From contig JBAXVX010000011.1 of NCBI GenBank assembly GCA_037128705.1, positions 41,972-105,971 on the forward strand: DNA of 64,000 nucleotides, given 5' to 3'. The translations under genes and the position numbers were made by a program. Source of the DNA: CAIVAT01 sp037128705 (GTDB taxonomy: Bacteria > Bacteroidota > Bacteroidia > Bacteroidales > FEN-979). Shown one piece after another: positions 19,830-28,799 of this stretch (the stretch's first letter is position 1; every line of letters begins with the position of its first letter). The notes beneath the pieces were generated by a model. That model was not told where the DNA came from. It saw only the letters and a program-made list of their open reading frames with translations, and searched no databases.

Positions 19830-21116
19830 CTAATAATACTTACGTTTGATAAACCATCTTTCATAGATGGAAAAACCAATGACAATTTTAAAATAGCTTT
19901 CGCGGATCAGATTTTGTGCGGTGGTGCCCCTCACTCCGTACTGTCCGCCCAGGTTCAGCATGGTTTTCATTCCTCTCAGCGGAAGGCCGAATCCAAAGGT
20001 AATCGCATATTCATTCAAATCCTGATCGCGAAGATGGAGGTAGGTTTTTCCATAGGTGAATCCCAGGCGATAACGGACGCGGGCAAAATAGTTGGAGTAA
20101 TTGTCGGCCTTGGGAATAATTTCTCCACCGAAATTTATTTGCCAGCTGTTTACAAGAGAGTCACTCTGATCGAATGCGGTGAACTTTTCCCAGTTCTGCC
20201 ACTTGTAATCAAGCCCCACCATCCATTTGTCGGTTTTTGCAATGGAGAAGCCTCCTCCGATCATCATGGGGATGACAATGCGGCCTTTAAATCCTATGGC
20301 AGTGGCCAGCGTGTCGTGGGGTATTTCGACCCCGTCGGTACTGATTAAAAACGTTTGGGCAAGGGCATCTGTTTTGGCAGCCATGCTGAGCGAAGGATTG
20401 AAAACTGCACCCACAGTAAGAAAAAGGTCATTTTTTAATCTGGCCCTGTATTGTGCACCAAAATTAAATGCCAGATCGTTCATTGTCACGTAATAGTCCT
20501 CCTTGAAATTCATGGCAGCGGCGGAATCAGGAAACAGGACCATGGCCTGGCGGTTCATGCTGCCAAACAAGTAGGAGACATTAAGCCCGATTGAAAGATT
20601 TTTAAAAAGACGGAATGCATTGCCCCAGTATAACCGGTTAATTCCTCCTGAACCCGAATAAAGACGAATTACAGTGCCTGAGTTGGGATACTCTTCATAA
20701 TTTGCCACATTGTAACCCACGTCGCTGAAGGGCACCAATCCAAGGCTTGTTTTCCACCATTTGTTGACAGGCATTCCAAACAGGAGGTATCCCAATGAGG
20801 CGTAATTGCGATTGACAGTCTGAAAATTCGAGCGAAGCGTTACAAATTCTCCATTGAACCCGCCTTCAAAAACAAAAGAAAGAGAATCGAATCCGGAATA
20901 GGAGGCCGGGTTTGCAAAATTCACATGGTATGGACTGCTAAGTCCGATGCCTAATTGACCCATTGTCATATTCCATGCATTGTTATTATCAGAGAGGTCG
21001 CCAATGCCAAAACGGGAGTAAGGTGAAGTGATCCGGATCTGCGAAAACAGGGTCAGGCTAAAAAACAGGGAGCAAAGAATTATTGGGAGTCGCAGTCTAT
21101 TTGGCTTTATTGACAT
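19830..21116 (-). CDS. Outer-membrane beta-barrel protein of the coaX-lptC operon
   Basis: 428 residues. Signal peptide (LPIILCSLFFSLTLFSQ), then an N-terminal segment ITSPYSRFGIGDL typical of a Bacteroidota family distantly like FadL/OmpP1. The rest alternates as beta-strands and ends in KIVIGFSIYERW. I choose the start at 21116 (MSIKPNRL), which overlaps the end of coaX by 20 bases and puts the signal peptide at the N-terminus; a longer frame adds 17 unconvincing residues. Function unknown; it may carry hydrophobic substrates or assist LPS export with the neighbouring LptC, on context only. Confidence 0.8.
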   Translation of the reverse strand: MSIKPNRLRLPIILCSLFFSLTLFSQIRITSPYSRFGIGDLSDNNNAWNMTMGQLGIGLSSPYHVNFANPASYSGFDSLSFVFEGGFNGEFVTLRSNFQTVNRNYASLGYLLFGMPVNKWWKTSLGLVPFSDVGYNVANYEEYPNSGTVIRLYSGSGGINRLYWGNAFRLFKNLSIGLNVSYLFGSMNRQAMVLFPDSAAAMNFKEDYYVTMNDLAFNFGAQYRARLKNDLFLTVGAVFNPSLSMAAKTDALAQTFLISTDGVEIPHDTLATAIGFKGRIVIPMMIGGGFSIAKTDKWMVGLDYKWQNWEKFTAFDQSDSLVNSWQINFGGEIIPKADNYSNYFARVRYRLGFTYGKTYLHLRDQDLNEYAITFGFGLPLRGMKTMLNLGGQYGVRGTTAQNLIRESYFKIVIGFSIYERWFIKRKYY

Positions 21117-21834
21117 TAAATACAAGAATTTGTTGTAAACCGTGTATGACGATATTTGGGAGTGCAAAGATGCTAATTTTTAGCCGTTTATCAAAATATT
21201 TATAATCTCCCCCGCTGAGAACAATGTGAATATCGGGGTATTTCTGCCGGTATCTTTCTGCAATTCCCTCAATTTCAGCTATTGCACCGGTGAGAACCCC
21301 GGCAAGGATAGCATCCTCCGTGTTTTTCCCAATCAGGATCTCAACATCCCGGAATGAAACAAACGGTAATTTGCCGGTAAAAGTATGAAGGGCATTGAAT
21401 CGCATGAGTAATCCCGGTGAAATTGCGCCACCGAGATACTCATTCCGTTCATTTATGAAATCATAGGTGATACAGGTGCCGGAATTGATGATGAGTATAT
21501 TCTTTCCCGGGAAAAAGCTGGCTCCTGCAACAGCGGCAGCCAGGCGATCTTTTCCCAGGGTGGCCTGGGTCTCGTAACTGTTTATTATTGGAAGTGGTGT
21601 TTGTTCATCCAATTCATAGAACTGAAAATTTTCAGTTAAGAGGCGTCGTATTGCATCGTCGTATGGGGTGACCGAAGAGAGAATGCAGTGATTTACTCCG
21701 GGATGTTCCCTGATAAATTCGCGGAAAGTATCCGGGCTGACCGATTTGAATTGCTCAAGGGCAACCAGCTTTTCTCCATCAAAAAGAGCAAGTTTCTTAT
21801 TGGTATTACCCAGATCAATTACAAAATTCTTCAT
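21097..21834 (-). CDS. coaX: Type III pantothenate kinase
   Basis: 245 residues of the ASKHA-fold type III kinase (first step of coenzyme A synthesis). The phosphate-1 motif DLGNTNKKLALF is at 7-18. The pantothenate-site GKDRLAAAVAG follows, then NSGTCITYDF, GAISPGLLMRFNALH and LSGGD. First gene of an operon with the outer-membrane protein and lptC. Its -7 element ends only 4 bases before the ATG, so the message may be leaderless. Confidence 0.96.
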   Translation of the reverse strand: MKNFVIDLGNTNKKLALFDGEKLVALEQFKSVSPDTFREFIREHPGVNHCILSSVTPYDDAIRRLLTENFQFYELDEQTPLPIINSYETQATLGKDRLAAAVAGASFFPGKNILIINSGTCITYDFINERNEYLGGAISPGLLMRFNALHTFTGKLPFVSFRDVEILIGKNTEDAILAGVLTGAIAEIEGIAERYRQKYPDIHIVLSGGDYKYFDKRLKISIFALPNIVIHGLQQILVFNVNKAK

Positions 21835-21838
21835 ACTC

Positions 21839-21846
21839 CAAAAGTA
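21839..21846 (-). promoter_or_regulatory. -7 element TACTTTTG abutting the coaX start
   Basis: Exact TAnnTTTG match on the minus strand, 4 bases from the coaX ATG (21834). The usual spacing would put transcription start at or inside the start codon. No -33 element at 18-21 nt. Confidence 0.5.
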
Positions 21847-21870
21847 CGGAGAATTTGATTGCGGGAAAGA

Positions 21871-23937
21871 TCAATGAGAGTATATCAGGGAAGATTGACG
21901 ATATCCCCCGAGATTCTTATACCAGTCGGGATATACAGCGCCCGAACTTGTAGCCCAATCGTTAAACTTAAGATATCCGGTATTGATGGCAGCCCGTTCG
22001 ATGGGATAATTGAATTTTTCAGCAATATTTAATGCCCAGGGAAGGTTGTTGACAGTTTTGTAATAGCGGTTTTGTCCGGGCTTGCTGTCATCGTCGACTG
22101 TCCCAAAATCGCTTCCGTCAACCTTATCGGTTGGCGGTTGATCGGCAAGATGAACCTCCCGGTTACGGATCCCGTTTACAATAATGAATGAATTGTAAGG
22201 AGGGATGCCCGCCTGGCTGACGGCGACCGGTGTTGCCAGTGTAATAACCAGCTTCAGGGTATCAGGGGTGACATAGGGAACCCCCAATTCGGTGTTTACA
22301 CCAATTCCCTGACCAGTGGCAGGCATCCTGTCGAAAGCATCATCATAGGCCACGATGACCGCTTTTGATTGTCCTGCCTCCGTTTTATTTGCTGACAGGG
22401 TAATATACCCGTGTTTCACGCTGGTGCCTGTAACATTCTGGATCTTATCCGGAGAATAGGGTAACTGGAAAGCAAAGCCGTTGTGCAGTGTTGCCCCAGC
22501 CGCCTCAGTGATGAGGGTGGCATCGATCTCAGCAACCTGGTTTTGAGCATTGGTGATCTGATTAAAACGGTAAGATATTACCAGATCATTGAAATCATAA
22601 TCGCCCCTGCCCGGCCATAAGTCTTCAAAAGCAAGTGAACCTAAACCTGTTTTGGAAGGGGTGTAGTTGTTGAAAGCTTTGAGTGGATCGTTGGGATAGT
22701 CATCCGAAGCATCGGGAACCCCATCATGGTCTGCGTCAACTACGGTCGTGGCCATAAGCGGCATATTTGTCGTGTTAATCCCCTGCAAGGAGGGGCTGAT
22801 GGTCAGGTAAAATACATTGTCATTGCAATCCAGGTCAGCTCCCTGGTATTTACCCTGATCCTCCAGTGTAAACATGACCTGTTGACGCGACGGATCTTTA
22901 AAAAAGAACAAATGTTTGAGCATCAGAGGATCGGTCGTATTAAAGGCCGGGATGGAATACCAAACGTCATTGCTTGGACCAACGTAGGTCTGACTGCCGT
23001 TCCAGCCATGAGGAACAAGGGCAAAGCCGATGGATTTTCCTGCAGGAAATTTCCCCAGATATATTTTATTACCGGGGTTCAAACCTCCACCGCTGCCGGC
23101 ATTGCTCACATTCGGAAAAATAATGTGTATGGTATCAATCGCTGATGCCGTTGCAGGAGGAGAACTGGTATTAAAGGTGAAAAATCCCAGCGTGTTCATC
23201 CATCCGGCACCTTCAGTTATATAGGTGATATATACATCGCTCAAACTCAGGATTTCAATATTGTTTGGTGGATTACCGGTAAACCATTCAGGATGAGCCA
23301 CAATTTCATTTCTATATTCAGGAAGAGCCTTATTGATGTCATTCATTAAAACCTGGTCAACCGGGTCATTGGCAGGCATCAGGTTATTGGGAACGCCCTG
23401 GGAATTAAATGTACTCATATATACCCATTTGATGGCGTTGGTACTTTTAAATCCATCGGCATTCATTGCAGATTTTTCTGTTGCAGGAACCGGGGGCTTT
23501 CCACCAAACTGACCGTTCACCATTCCTGCATTCACCGGCAATTCCATCTGACGTATCAGTCCGAGGAAATTGTTGAATACGGTTACCTTTTTCATGGCTG
23601 TAGGTAAAGATGCGATTGAATTCCACACCCCATCCGTTCCGCTGACACCACTTACAAGATAAACACCTCCTGAATCGGGGTTTGCAGTATAAATCGTAAA
23701 CCTTACTCCCTCAATCGGGTTATCCAGGTTGTCTTGTGCCGAAATCGAAATGTTTACATCATGAACAGTCGCCCAGCTGAAGGTAGATGCGACTTTCAGC
23801 TGATCAATGGTCAGGGTTTCGGGATTGGTGGTGGTTTCCTGTTTATGGCATCCCGTAAACAGAAAAAAGAGGATAAGCGATGTGGAAATTACATTCATCC
23901 ATTGGAGTTTGCTTTTTGCAATATATATGGCCTTCAT
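21871..23937 (-). CDS. LruC domain-containing lipoprotein
   Basis: 688 residues. Lipoprotein signal with lipobox LFLFTGC, a carboxypeptidase-regulatory-like beta-sandwich (about 45-130), a large middle region with the calcium-loop-like DADHDGVPDASDD near 405 and a C-terminal LruC (DUF4842) domain (FEDLWPGRGDYDFNDLV onwards). LruC proteins are surface lipoproteins of Bacteroidota and some gammaproteobacteria with no established biochemical role. The start at 23937 keeps a positively charged n-region. Transcribed alone. Confidence 0.85.
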   Translation of the reverse strand: MKAIYIAKSKLQWMNVISTSLILFFLFTGCHKQETTTNPETLTIDQLKVASTFSWATVHDVNISISAQDNLDNPIEGVRFTIYTANPDSGGVYLVSGVSGTDGVWNSIASLPTAMKKVTVFNNFLGLIRQMELPVNAGMVNGQFGGKPPVPATEKSAMNADGFKSTNAIKWVYMSTFNSQGVPNNLMPANDPVDQVLMNDINKALPEYRNEIVAHPEWFTGNPPNNIEILSLSDVYITYITEGAGWMNTLGFFTFNTSSPPATASAIDTIHIIFPNVSNAGSGGGLNPGNKIYLGKFPAGKSIGFALVPHGWNGSQTYVGPSNDVWYSIPAFNTTDPLMLKHLFFFKDPSRQQVMFTLEDQGKYQGADLDCNDNVFYLTISPSLQGINTTNMPLMATTVVDADHDGVPDASDDYPNDPLKAFNNYTPSKTGLGSLAFEDLWPGRGDYDFNDLVISYRFNQITNAQNQVAEIDATLITEAAGATLHNGFAFQLPYSPDKIQNVTGTSVKHGYITLSANKTEAGQSKAVIVAYDDAFDRMPATGQGIGVNTELGVPYVTPDTLKLVITLATPVAVSQAGIPPYNSFIIVNGIRNREVHLADQPPTDKVDGSDFGTVDDDSKPGQNRYYKTVNNLPWALNIAEKFNYPIERAAINTGYLKFNDWATSSGAVYPDWYKNLGGYRQSSLIYSH

Positions 23938-23948
23938 GTTTTTTTTTA

Positions 23949-23956
23949 CAAAGGTA
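23949..23956 (-). promoter_or_regulatory. -7 element TACCTTTG for the LruC gene
   Basis: Exact TAnnTTTG match on the minus strand, 11 bases before the ATG at 23937. Confidence 0.5.
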
Positions 23957-24070
23957 TTCAGCTTTCACCTGTTTACCAGTGACAATAAGTAATTGTCACC
24001 AAAATCTTTTTAAATGAATGTTTAATCAGGTAAAATGAAACGGATGAATTTTCAGGAAGAATGAAATGGC

Positions 24071-24100
24071 TTGCAGATTTGAAAATTTATTGTATATTTG
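24071..24100 (+). promoter_or_regulatory. -33/-7 promoter of tRNA-Phe
   Basis: TTG (24071-24073) and TATATTTG (24093-24100) are separated by 19 nt, ending 12 bases before the mature tRNA. Confidence 0.7.
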
Positions 24101-24112
24101 CACCTCCAAACT

Positions 24113-24185
<73 letters not shown>

Positions 24186-24198
24186 CGGAAGAAACGCA

Positions 24199-24234
24199 AA
24201 AAAGCCCTGAACATCAATGTGTTCGGGGCTTTTT
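24199..24234 (+). terminator. Rho-independent terminator after tRNA-Phe
   Basis: Fifteen-base stem (AAAAAGCCCTGAACA with TGTTCGGGGCTTTTT, one wobble pair) with a 6-base loop and a T run. Starts 14 bases after the tRNA. Confidence 0.9.
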
Positions 24235-24290
24235 GCCTTTTAGGTAGTGCACTGTACGGCCCGGAAACTAATTCAACAAAGGATCAGGGA

Positions 24291-24677
24291 TTACCTGAAT
24301 CCATTGATCAGGGAAGCAATTTTTTCGAAAGCCTTTTCATCTTTGATTACATAGTGTTCAGCCCCTTTCTGGATCGACTGGACTGCAACGCCGTAATGTT
24401 CCTGGCTTGAAAGAAGAATGACATGAATGGCGGGATCATATTTTTTTATGGCCTTCAGTATTTCAATCCCGTTTGCAGCATCCTTTGTAACAGTGTTCAG
24501 GAAATAGTCAAGAACGATTACCTCAGGTTTGTCATACAGGTGTTTTAAACACTCTTCCCCGGTATGAAATATGGAAATATTGTGAGGAACAGTCCTTGTA
24601 AGCCAATCACTGATCGCTTCGGTGAGCATCATATCATCATCTACGATGAAAATCTTCTTTGGTTTACCTATTTCCAT
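24291..24677 (-). CDS. Single-domain response regulator
   Basis: 128 residues containing only a receiver domain: acidic pair VDDD near residue 12, phosphoacceptor Asp in VIVLDYFL near 56, Ser pair in LLSSQEH and the conserved Lys in YVIKDE. There is no output domain, so it likely acts by protein contact or as a phosphate shuttle. I start at the ATG at 24677 (MEIGKPKK), because the longer frame begins with a TTG inside the promoter -7 element. It lies 45 bases downstream of the hybrid kinase on the same strand, so the two probably work in one phosphorelay. Confidence 0.92.
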   Translation of the reverse strand: MEIGKPKKIFIVDDDMMLTEAISDWLTRTVPHNISIFHTGEECLKHLYDKPEVIVLDYFLNTVTKDAANGIEILKAIKKYDPAIHVILLSSQEHYGVAVQSIQKGAEHYVIKDEKAFEKIASLINGFR

Positions 24678-24695
24678 GATTCCTGGTTTAGGATG

Positions 24696-24703
24696 CAAAA
24701 ATA
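24696..24703 (-). promoter_or_regulatory. -7 element TATTTTTG for the response regulator
   Basis: TAnnTTTG match on the minus strand, between the kinase stop and the regulator ATG. It allows expression of the regulator apart from the kinase. Confidence 0.5.
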
Positions 24704-24722
24704 GAAAATTCTTTTTGAATTA

Positions 24723-27700
24723 TCAGGTTGCACGCAATTCCAAGACTGCCGCCTGAATTTGCTTTAACAGATCCGAAACATTTTTTCTGATCAACTCCGG
24801 ATTCCCTTCTTCCCTGCATTGTTGCTCAATCTGGTCTGCAAGGGCTTTTGTTCCATGCATCCCCATCATGATGAATCTGGTTTTATGACCATGAACCTGG
24901 CTGGCAATCTCCTTGAAATCATTATTTTCGGTTGCTGCATTGATTTTATCAATCAATGGATGGGCAGAATCCAGAAATATCGCAATGTACTTTTGCATTC
25001 TCGCATCGTCATTCTCACAAAACTTTCTCAGGTAGGTCATGTCAGTGACCCGTCCATTCTTTTCCATTTCAGGTTCTGTCGGAGTCATGGTCTTTTCTGC
25101 CTGGCTGATCTCCCGTTCACATCCTTGTACCTGGGAAGAATATTTAAGAGGTATCTTCAGCGCTTCTGCTATACCTTTGATCATCTGGGAGGCCGTAAAA
25201 GGTTTGGGGATAAACGAATTCATTCCTGCATTCCGGCAGAGGTCCAGATCGGAGCGAAGCACGCTGGCTGTAAGTGCAATCACCGGAACCTCCTTTTTTG
25301 GCATGGGTAGTTGTTCACGGATGTATTGTGTTGCTTCATAGCCGTTCATAACAGGCATCTGGACATCCATCAAAACCACATCAATCTTATTGTTTTTCAG
25401 CAGTTCAACAGCTTCCTGGCCGTTGGATGCAGTCAGGATGGTGACCTGCGATTTGGCTTTCAGGGTATCAACGGCAACCACCAGGTTATAATCATTATCA
25501 TCAGCGATCAGCAGTGACAGTCCATCCAGGATGGAGCCGTCAATGTTTCCTTCTGATTCCTTCTGCACCTTCAGTTTTTCGTCTGATCCGGGCTTAAATC
25601 CCAGTTCAAATGAGAAGACCGACCCCGAACCCGGTTTGCTTTCCACACCGATCTTCCCGTTCATCAGGGAGACAAGATGGTTTGATATGGAGAGGCCCAG
25701 CCCGGTTCCCCCGAATTTCCGTGTGTCGGAGAGATTGGCCTGTGAAAACTCCTCAAAGACCGAGCCCAGTTTATCTTTTGCGATGCCGATCCCCGTATCG
25801 GTTACTGAAAATTTCATCGCCACCTGAGACTCAATTACATGTTCAGAGGGTTCGACCCTGATGACAACTGAACCACGGTCGGTAAATTTAATCGCATTAC
25901 CGGCCAGATTCATCAGGACCTGGTTCAGGCGAACCGGGTCGCCTGTGAGGATATCGGGAATGGAATCATGAACTGATCCCGAAAGATACAGCCCTTTTTC
26001 TTCCGCCTTAAAATGCATGGTCTGAATTACCTGGTCAACGACCTCACGGAGTGAAAAATCAATCATCTCGAGTTCAACCTTGCCCGCTTCTATTTTGGCA
26101 AGGTCCAGGATGTCGTTGAGAAGATGTAATAAAATTCCCGACGATTTCCTGATCCCCTCAAGGTAGTTTTGCTGGTCTTCTCTCGGATGTTTATCGATCA
26201 GCAGGTTGGTCATCCCCATTACGGCATTCATGGGAGTACGGATCTCATGGCTCATATTGGCCAGGAACTGTTGTTTGAATTGTTCCGATTGCTCGGCCCG
26301 TCTTCTTGCCACAGCCATTTCAGCAGTGGCTTTCCGTTGGTTGGTATAGTTACGGTAGACAAAGAACAGGAGAAGCATTACCAGGAGAAAACCTGCAATA
26401 CCAGCCCCCGTATATGTTTTTTGTTTCTGAAGATTCAGCAGGTTGATTTCATTTTCATTGGCATGCTGAATACTATCGGCCTGTGCTATTTTGTCAAATT
26501 CATAGGTCATCTGCATGGAGGCCATCCTGTTCGTGCTCTCTTTGCTGTAGATGGAATCATACACCTGTTTGAACAACAACTCATTTTCATAAGCCGACCT
26601 GTAGTTGCCCATCTTTGCATGAATGGTTGCCAGGGTGGCATAACCCTTTTTTAAAAGACCCTTATTCCTGGTCGCCCTGACCAACGAAAGCCCTTTTGTT
26701 GCGTAACTGAGCGCTTCCTTCAGTTTTCCCTGTTTTTCATAAACCTGACCAATCAGCATATATAGATCAGCGACCCCATCGGTGTTTAAATTTGTTTCCC
26801 GCATTTTCAAAGCGATAAAACAATTTTTTAAAGATTCGGGATAGTTGCGAAGTGCGAGATTCACCGAGGCCAATGACTGATAAGAATCGGCAATGGACCC
26901 TTTCATCCCGATCTGTTCAAAGATTTTCAGACCGGTTAAAATGTAATTCAATGCCACAGGATAACTGCCAAGGGCAGAATAGGTAGTCCCGATATTCCAG
27001 TATGCCCATGCTGTGGCCATCTTGTCGCCGGTTTCGGTAAAAATCTTTAATGAAATATTGAAGTTTTTCAAAGCCTCCTTGTAAAGGCCCTGCTCATAAT
27101 AGATCTTTCCGATGGAAATATGGATGTTTCCGATCCCCTTCTTGTTCACGATCTCTTCATGCAACTTTAAAGCGGTGAAATAATTTTTCAAGGCCTCCGG
27201 ATAGTTTCCCATCTCACTGTATAATAATCCAATATACCAGTACTCCCAGCCGATATCCTTTTTATCCCCGATCTCTTTTCTGATGTTTAAGGCAATGAGA
27301 TGATTTTTTAACCCTTCATCGAATTTGCATTGATCATAATAGGCATTGCCTATCTCATTGTATGAATTCCCGATGCCTTTCCGGTACCCGATCTCTTCAG
27401 ACTGTTTCAGTGATTTCTGATAATATTCCATGGCGAGTGTCAGATCCCCCTTCAGATGCATCACTTTTCCAATCATCAGGTAGGAGTTGGCAACTCCTTT
27501 CCTGAACCCGGATATTTCTGATAGAAGGCATTCCTGCCTTGCCAGGATCATGGCGCTGTCAAGATCAAAGTTTAAATATTCCCTGGCCATGTCCTCCAAA
27601 AGGAGGGCTCTTACACTGTCGGCCAGGGAACTGACCTTCCTTCCCGTTTGACTTTTAAGGGCTTCGTATTTCTTTAGTTCGTATCGGAGTGAGTCGAGGA

Positions 27701-27776
27701 TGCGCTTGTTTTGGGCAAGGGCGGATACCTGGAACAGTGTACAGATTATTATAAAAAAAATGATCCTTCTAATCAT
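24723..27776 (-). CDS. TPR-containing hybrid histidine kinase with receiver and Hpt domains
   Basis: 1017 residues: signal peptide (MIRRIIFFIIICTLFQVSALA), about eight tetratricopeptide repeats in the periplasm (residues about 75-400), one membrane helix (near 455-475), a short coiled coil, HisKA with the phospho-His in FLANMSHEIRTPMNA, HATPase_c (N box NLAGNAIKFTD; G boxes DTGIGIA and GGTGLGL), a receiver (phospho-Asp in VVLMDVQMP) and a C-terminal Hpt domain (VHGHKTRF). The signal is unknown; the TPR array suggests sensing a periplasmic protein or peptide. The start at 27776 follows a promoter whose -7 element ends at 27812, so the longer frame is not transcribed. Confidence 0.93.
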   Translation of the reverse strand: MIRRIIFFIIICTLFQVSALAQNKRILDSLRYELKKYEALKSQTGRKVSSLADSVRALLLEDMAREYLNFDLDSAMILARQECLLSEISGFRKGVANSYLMIGKVMHLKGDLTLAMEYYQKSLKQSEEIGYRKGIGNSYNEIGNAYYDQCKFDEGLKNHLIALNIRKEIGDKKDIGWEYWYIGLLYSEMGNYPEALKNYFTALKLHEEIVNKKGIGNIHISIGKIYYEQGLYKEALKNFNISLKIFTETGDKMATAWAYWNIGTTYSALGSYPVALNYILTGLKIFEQIGMKGSIADSYQSLASVNLALRNYPESLKNCFIALKMRETNLNTDGVADLYMLIGQVYEKQGKLKEALSYATKGLSLVRATRNKGLLKKGYATLATIHAKMGNYRSAYENELLFKQVYDSIYSKESTNRMASMQMTYEFDKIAQADSIQHANENEINLLNLQKQKTYTGAGIAGFLLVMLLLFFVYRNYTNQRKATAEMAVARRRAEQSEQFKQQFLANMSHEIRTPMNAVMGMTNLLIDKHPREDQQNYLEGIRKSSGILLHLLNDILDLAKIEAGKVELEMIDFSLREVVDQVIQTMHFKAEEKGLYLSGSVHDSIPDILTGDPVRLNQVLMNLAGNAIKFTDRGSVVIRVEPSEHVIESQVAMKFSVTDTGIGIAKDKLGSVFEEFSQANLSDTRKFGGTGLGLSISNHLVSLMNGKIGVESKPGSGSVFSFELGFKPGSDEKLKVQKESEGNIDGSILDGLSLLIADDNDYNLVVAVDTLKAKSQVTILTASNGQEAVELLKNNKIDVVLMDVQMPVMNGYEATQYIREQLPMPKKEVPVIALTASVLRSDLDLCRNAGMNSFIPKPFTASQMIKGIAEALKIPLKYSSQVQGCEREISQAEKTMTPTEPEMEKNGRVTDMTYLRKFCENDDARMQKYIAIFLDSAHPLIDKINAATENNDFKEIASQVHGHKTRFIMMGMHGTKALADQIEQQCREEGNPELIRKNVSDLLKQIQAAVLELRAT

Positions 27777-27811
27777 AGGATTCAGTGTTATTTTTCGGAC
27801 AAATTCATACG

Positions 27812-27841
27812 CAAAGTTATAATTATTCACAGGAACCCAAC
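27812..27841 (-). promoter_or_regulatory. Promoter of the hybrid kinase, decides its start
   Basis: On the minus strand, TAACTTTG at 27812-27819 with a TTG (27838-27840) 18 nt upstream. The transcript should begin near 27805, after the first in-frame ATG (27962), so the ATG at 27776 is the start. Confidence 0.6.
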
Positions 27842-27976
27842 AGGATGAAGTTGATGGATCACGCTGGTTCCAAAACAGATTGTGACAGTTTTTATTAAAC
27901 AAAGTGGAGGTTGTTAATCTTATAATGTTATAACATTTTCTGAGAATTTCATAAGTGTTCAAAGAGGTAATTGAAA

Positions 27977-27984
27977 TAATTTTG
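27977..27984 (+). promoter_or_regulatory. -7 element TAATTTTG for the T9SS/acyltransferase pair
   Basis: Exact TAnnTTTG match, 26 bases before the ATG at 28011. Confidence 0.55.
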
Positions 27985-28010
27985 ATCGTTCAAATAAAAC
28001 ACTCCAACGA

Positions 28011-28799
28011 ATGAAAAAAACAATTTGGTTGTTTCTGTTCATTGCCCTGGTCGGTACTGCCAGGGGACAGATCAAACTCGAAAACACCTTTGATGCTTCG
28101 ACCAGCATTTCCGAACTGTCCATATCCGGGTTCAAATATTACCTGATGGATGTTGTGAACAATCAATGCAGGCTGTACAACACCGATCATTCGTTGTGGA
28201 AGACCATCAACCTAACCGTTCCCACAGGATTGTTTCTTTATGATATTCAGTTAGTTTCAGAGACCCTGTTCAATTCCGATAATAAAGTGGAACTGGCCTA
28301 TATATATTATTCCTACGATAGTACGTTGCTTTATTATACCTATTACACCAAAGTGATCAACGAAAACGGACAGGAGCTGCTCTCCATTCCGGGGTGTTCC
28401 TACCTGGAGGCTAAGTCAGCAGGAACTGCAGGCACCAAGATGCTTGCCTATGTTTATGATTATTCCATCATTCTCTGGACCCTGAACACCCAGGTCTATT
28501 CTCTTCCCGGAACATTGCCTGGTGGGGTGATGACTATCGGGGGCAAGGGGCTGGTGGATAAACCGTTCCCCAATCCGGCAAGCGTCCGTATCACTATTCC
28601 ATACCAGCTACCGGAAGGGGTCAGTTATGGTGAGATCATCTTGATGAATGAAACAGGCCGGGTTATCAATCGATACAAGGTTGACCGGACCTTTCATGAA
28701 TTGGTGATCCAGACAACCGGGATGCCAAGGGGCATGTACCTGTACCAGGTGAAGACAGACCAGGGGAGCATTGGTTCGGGTAAATTCCTGCATGATTGA
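28011..28799 (+). CDS. Secreted protein with T9SS C-terminal sorting domain
   Basis: 262 residues: signal peptide (MKKTIWLFLFIALVGTARG), an all-beta middle region rich in tyrosine (YYSYDSTLLYYTYYTK) without recognised motifs, and a type A T9SS sorting domain over the last 75 residues (PFPNPASVRITIPYQLP, ending in GMYLYQVKTD). It should be exported through the type IX system and attached to the cell surface. Role unknown. Its last 8 bases overlap the start of the following membrane acyltransferase, so the two are translationally coupled. Confidence 0.82.
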   Translation: MKKTIWLFLFIALVGTARGQIKLENTFDASTSISELSISGFKYYLMDVVNNQCRLYNTDHSLWKTINLTVPTGLFLYDIQLVSETLFNSDNKVELAYIYYSYDSTLLYYTYYTKVINENGQELLSIPGCSYLEAKSAGTAGTKMLAYVYDYSIILWTLNTQVYSLPGTLPGGVMTIGGKGLVDKPFPNPASVRITIPYQLPEGVSYGEIILMNETGRVINRYKVDRTFHELVIQTTGMPRGMYLYQVKTDQGSIGSGKFLHD

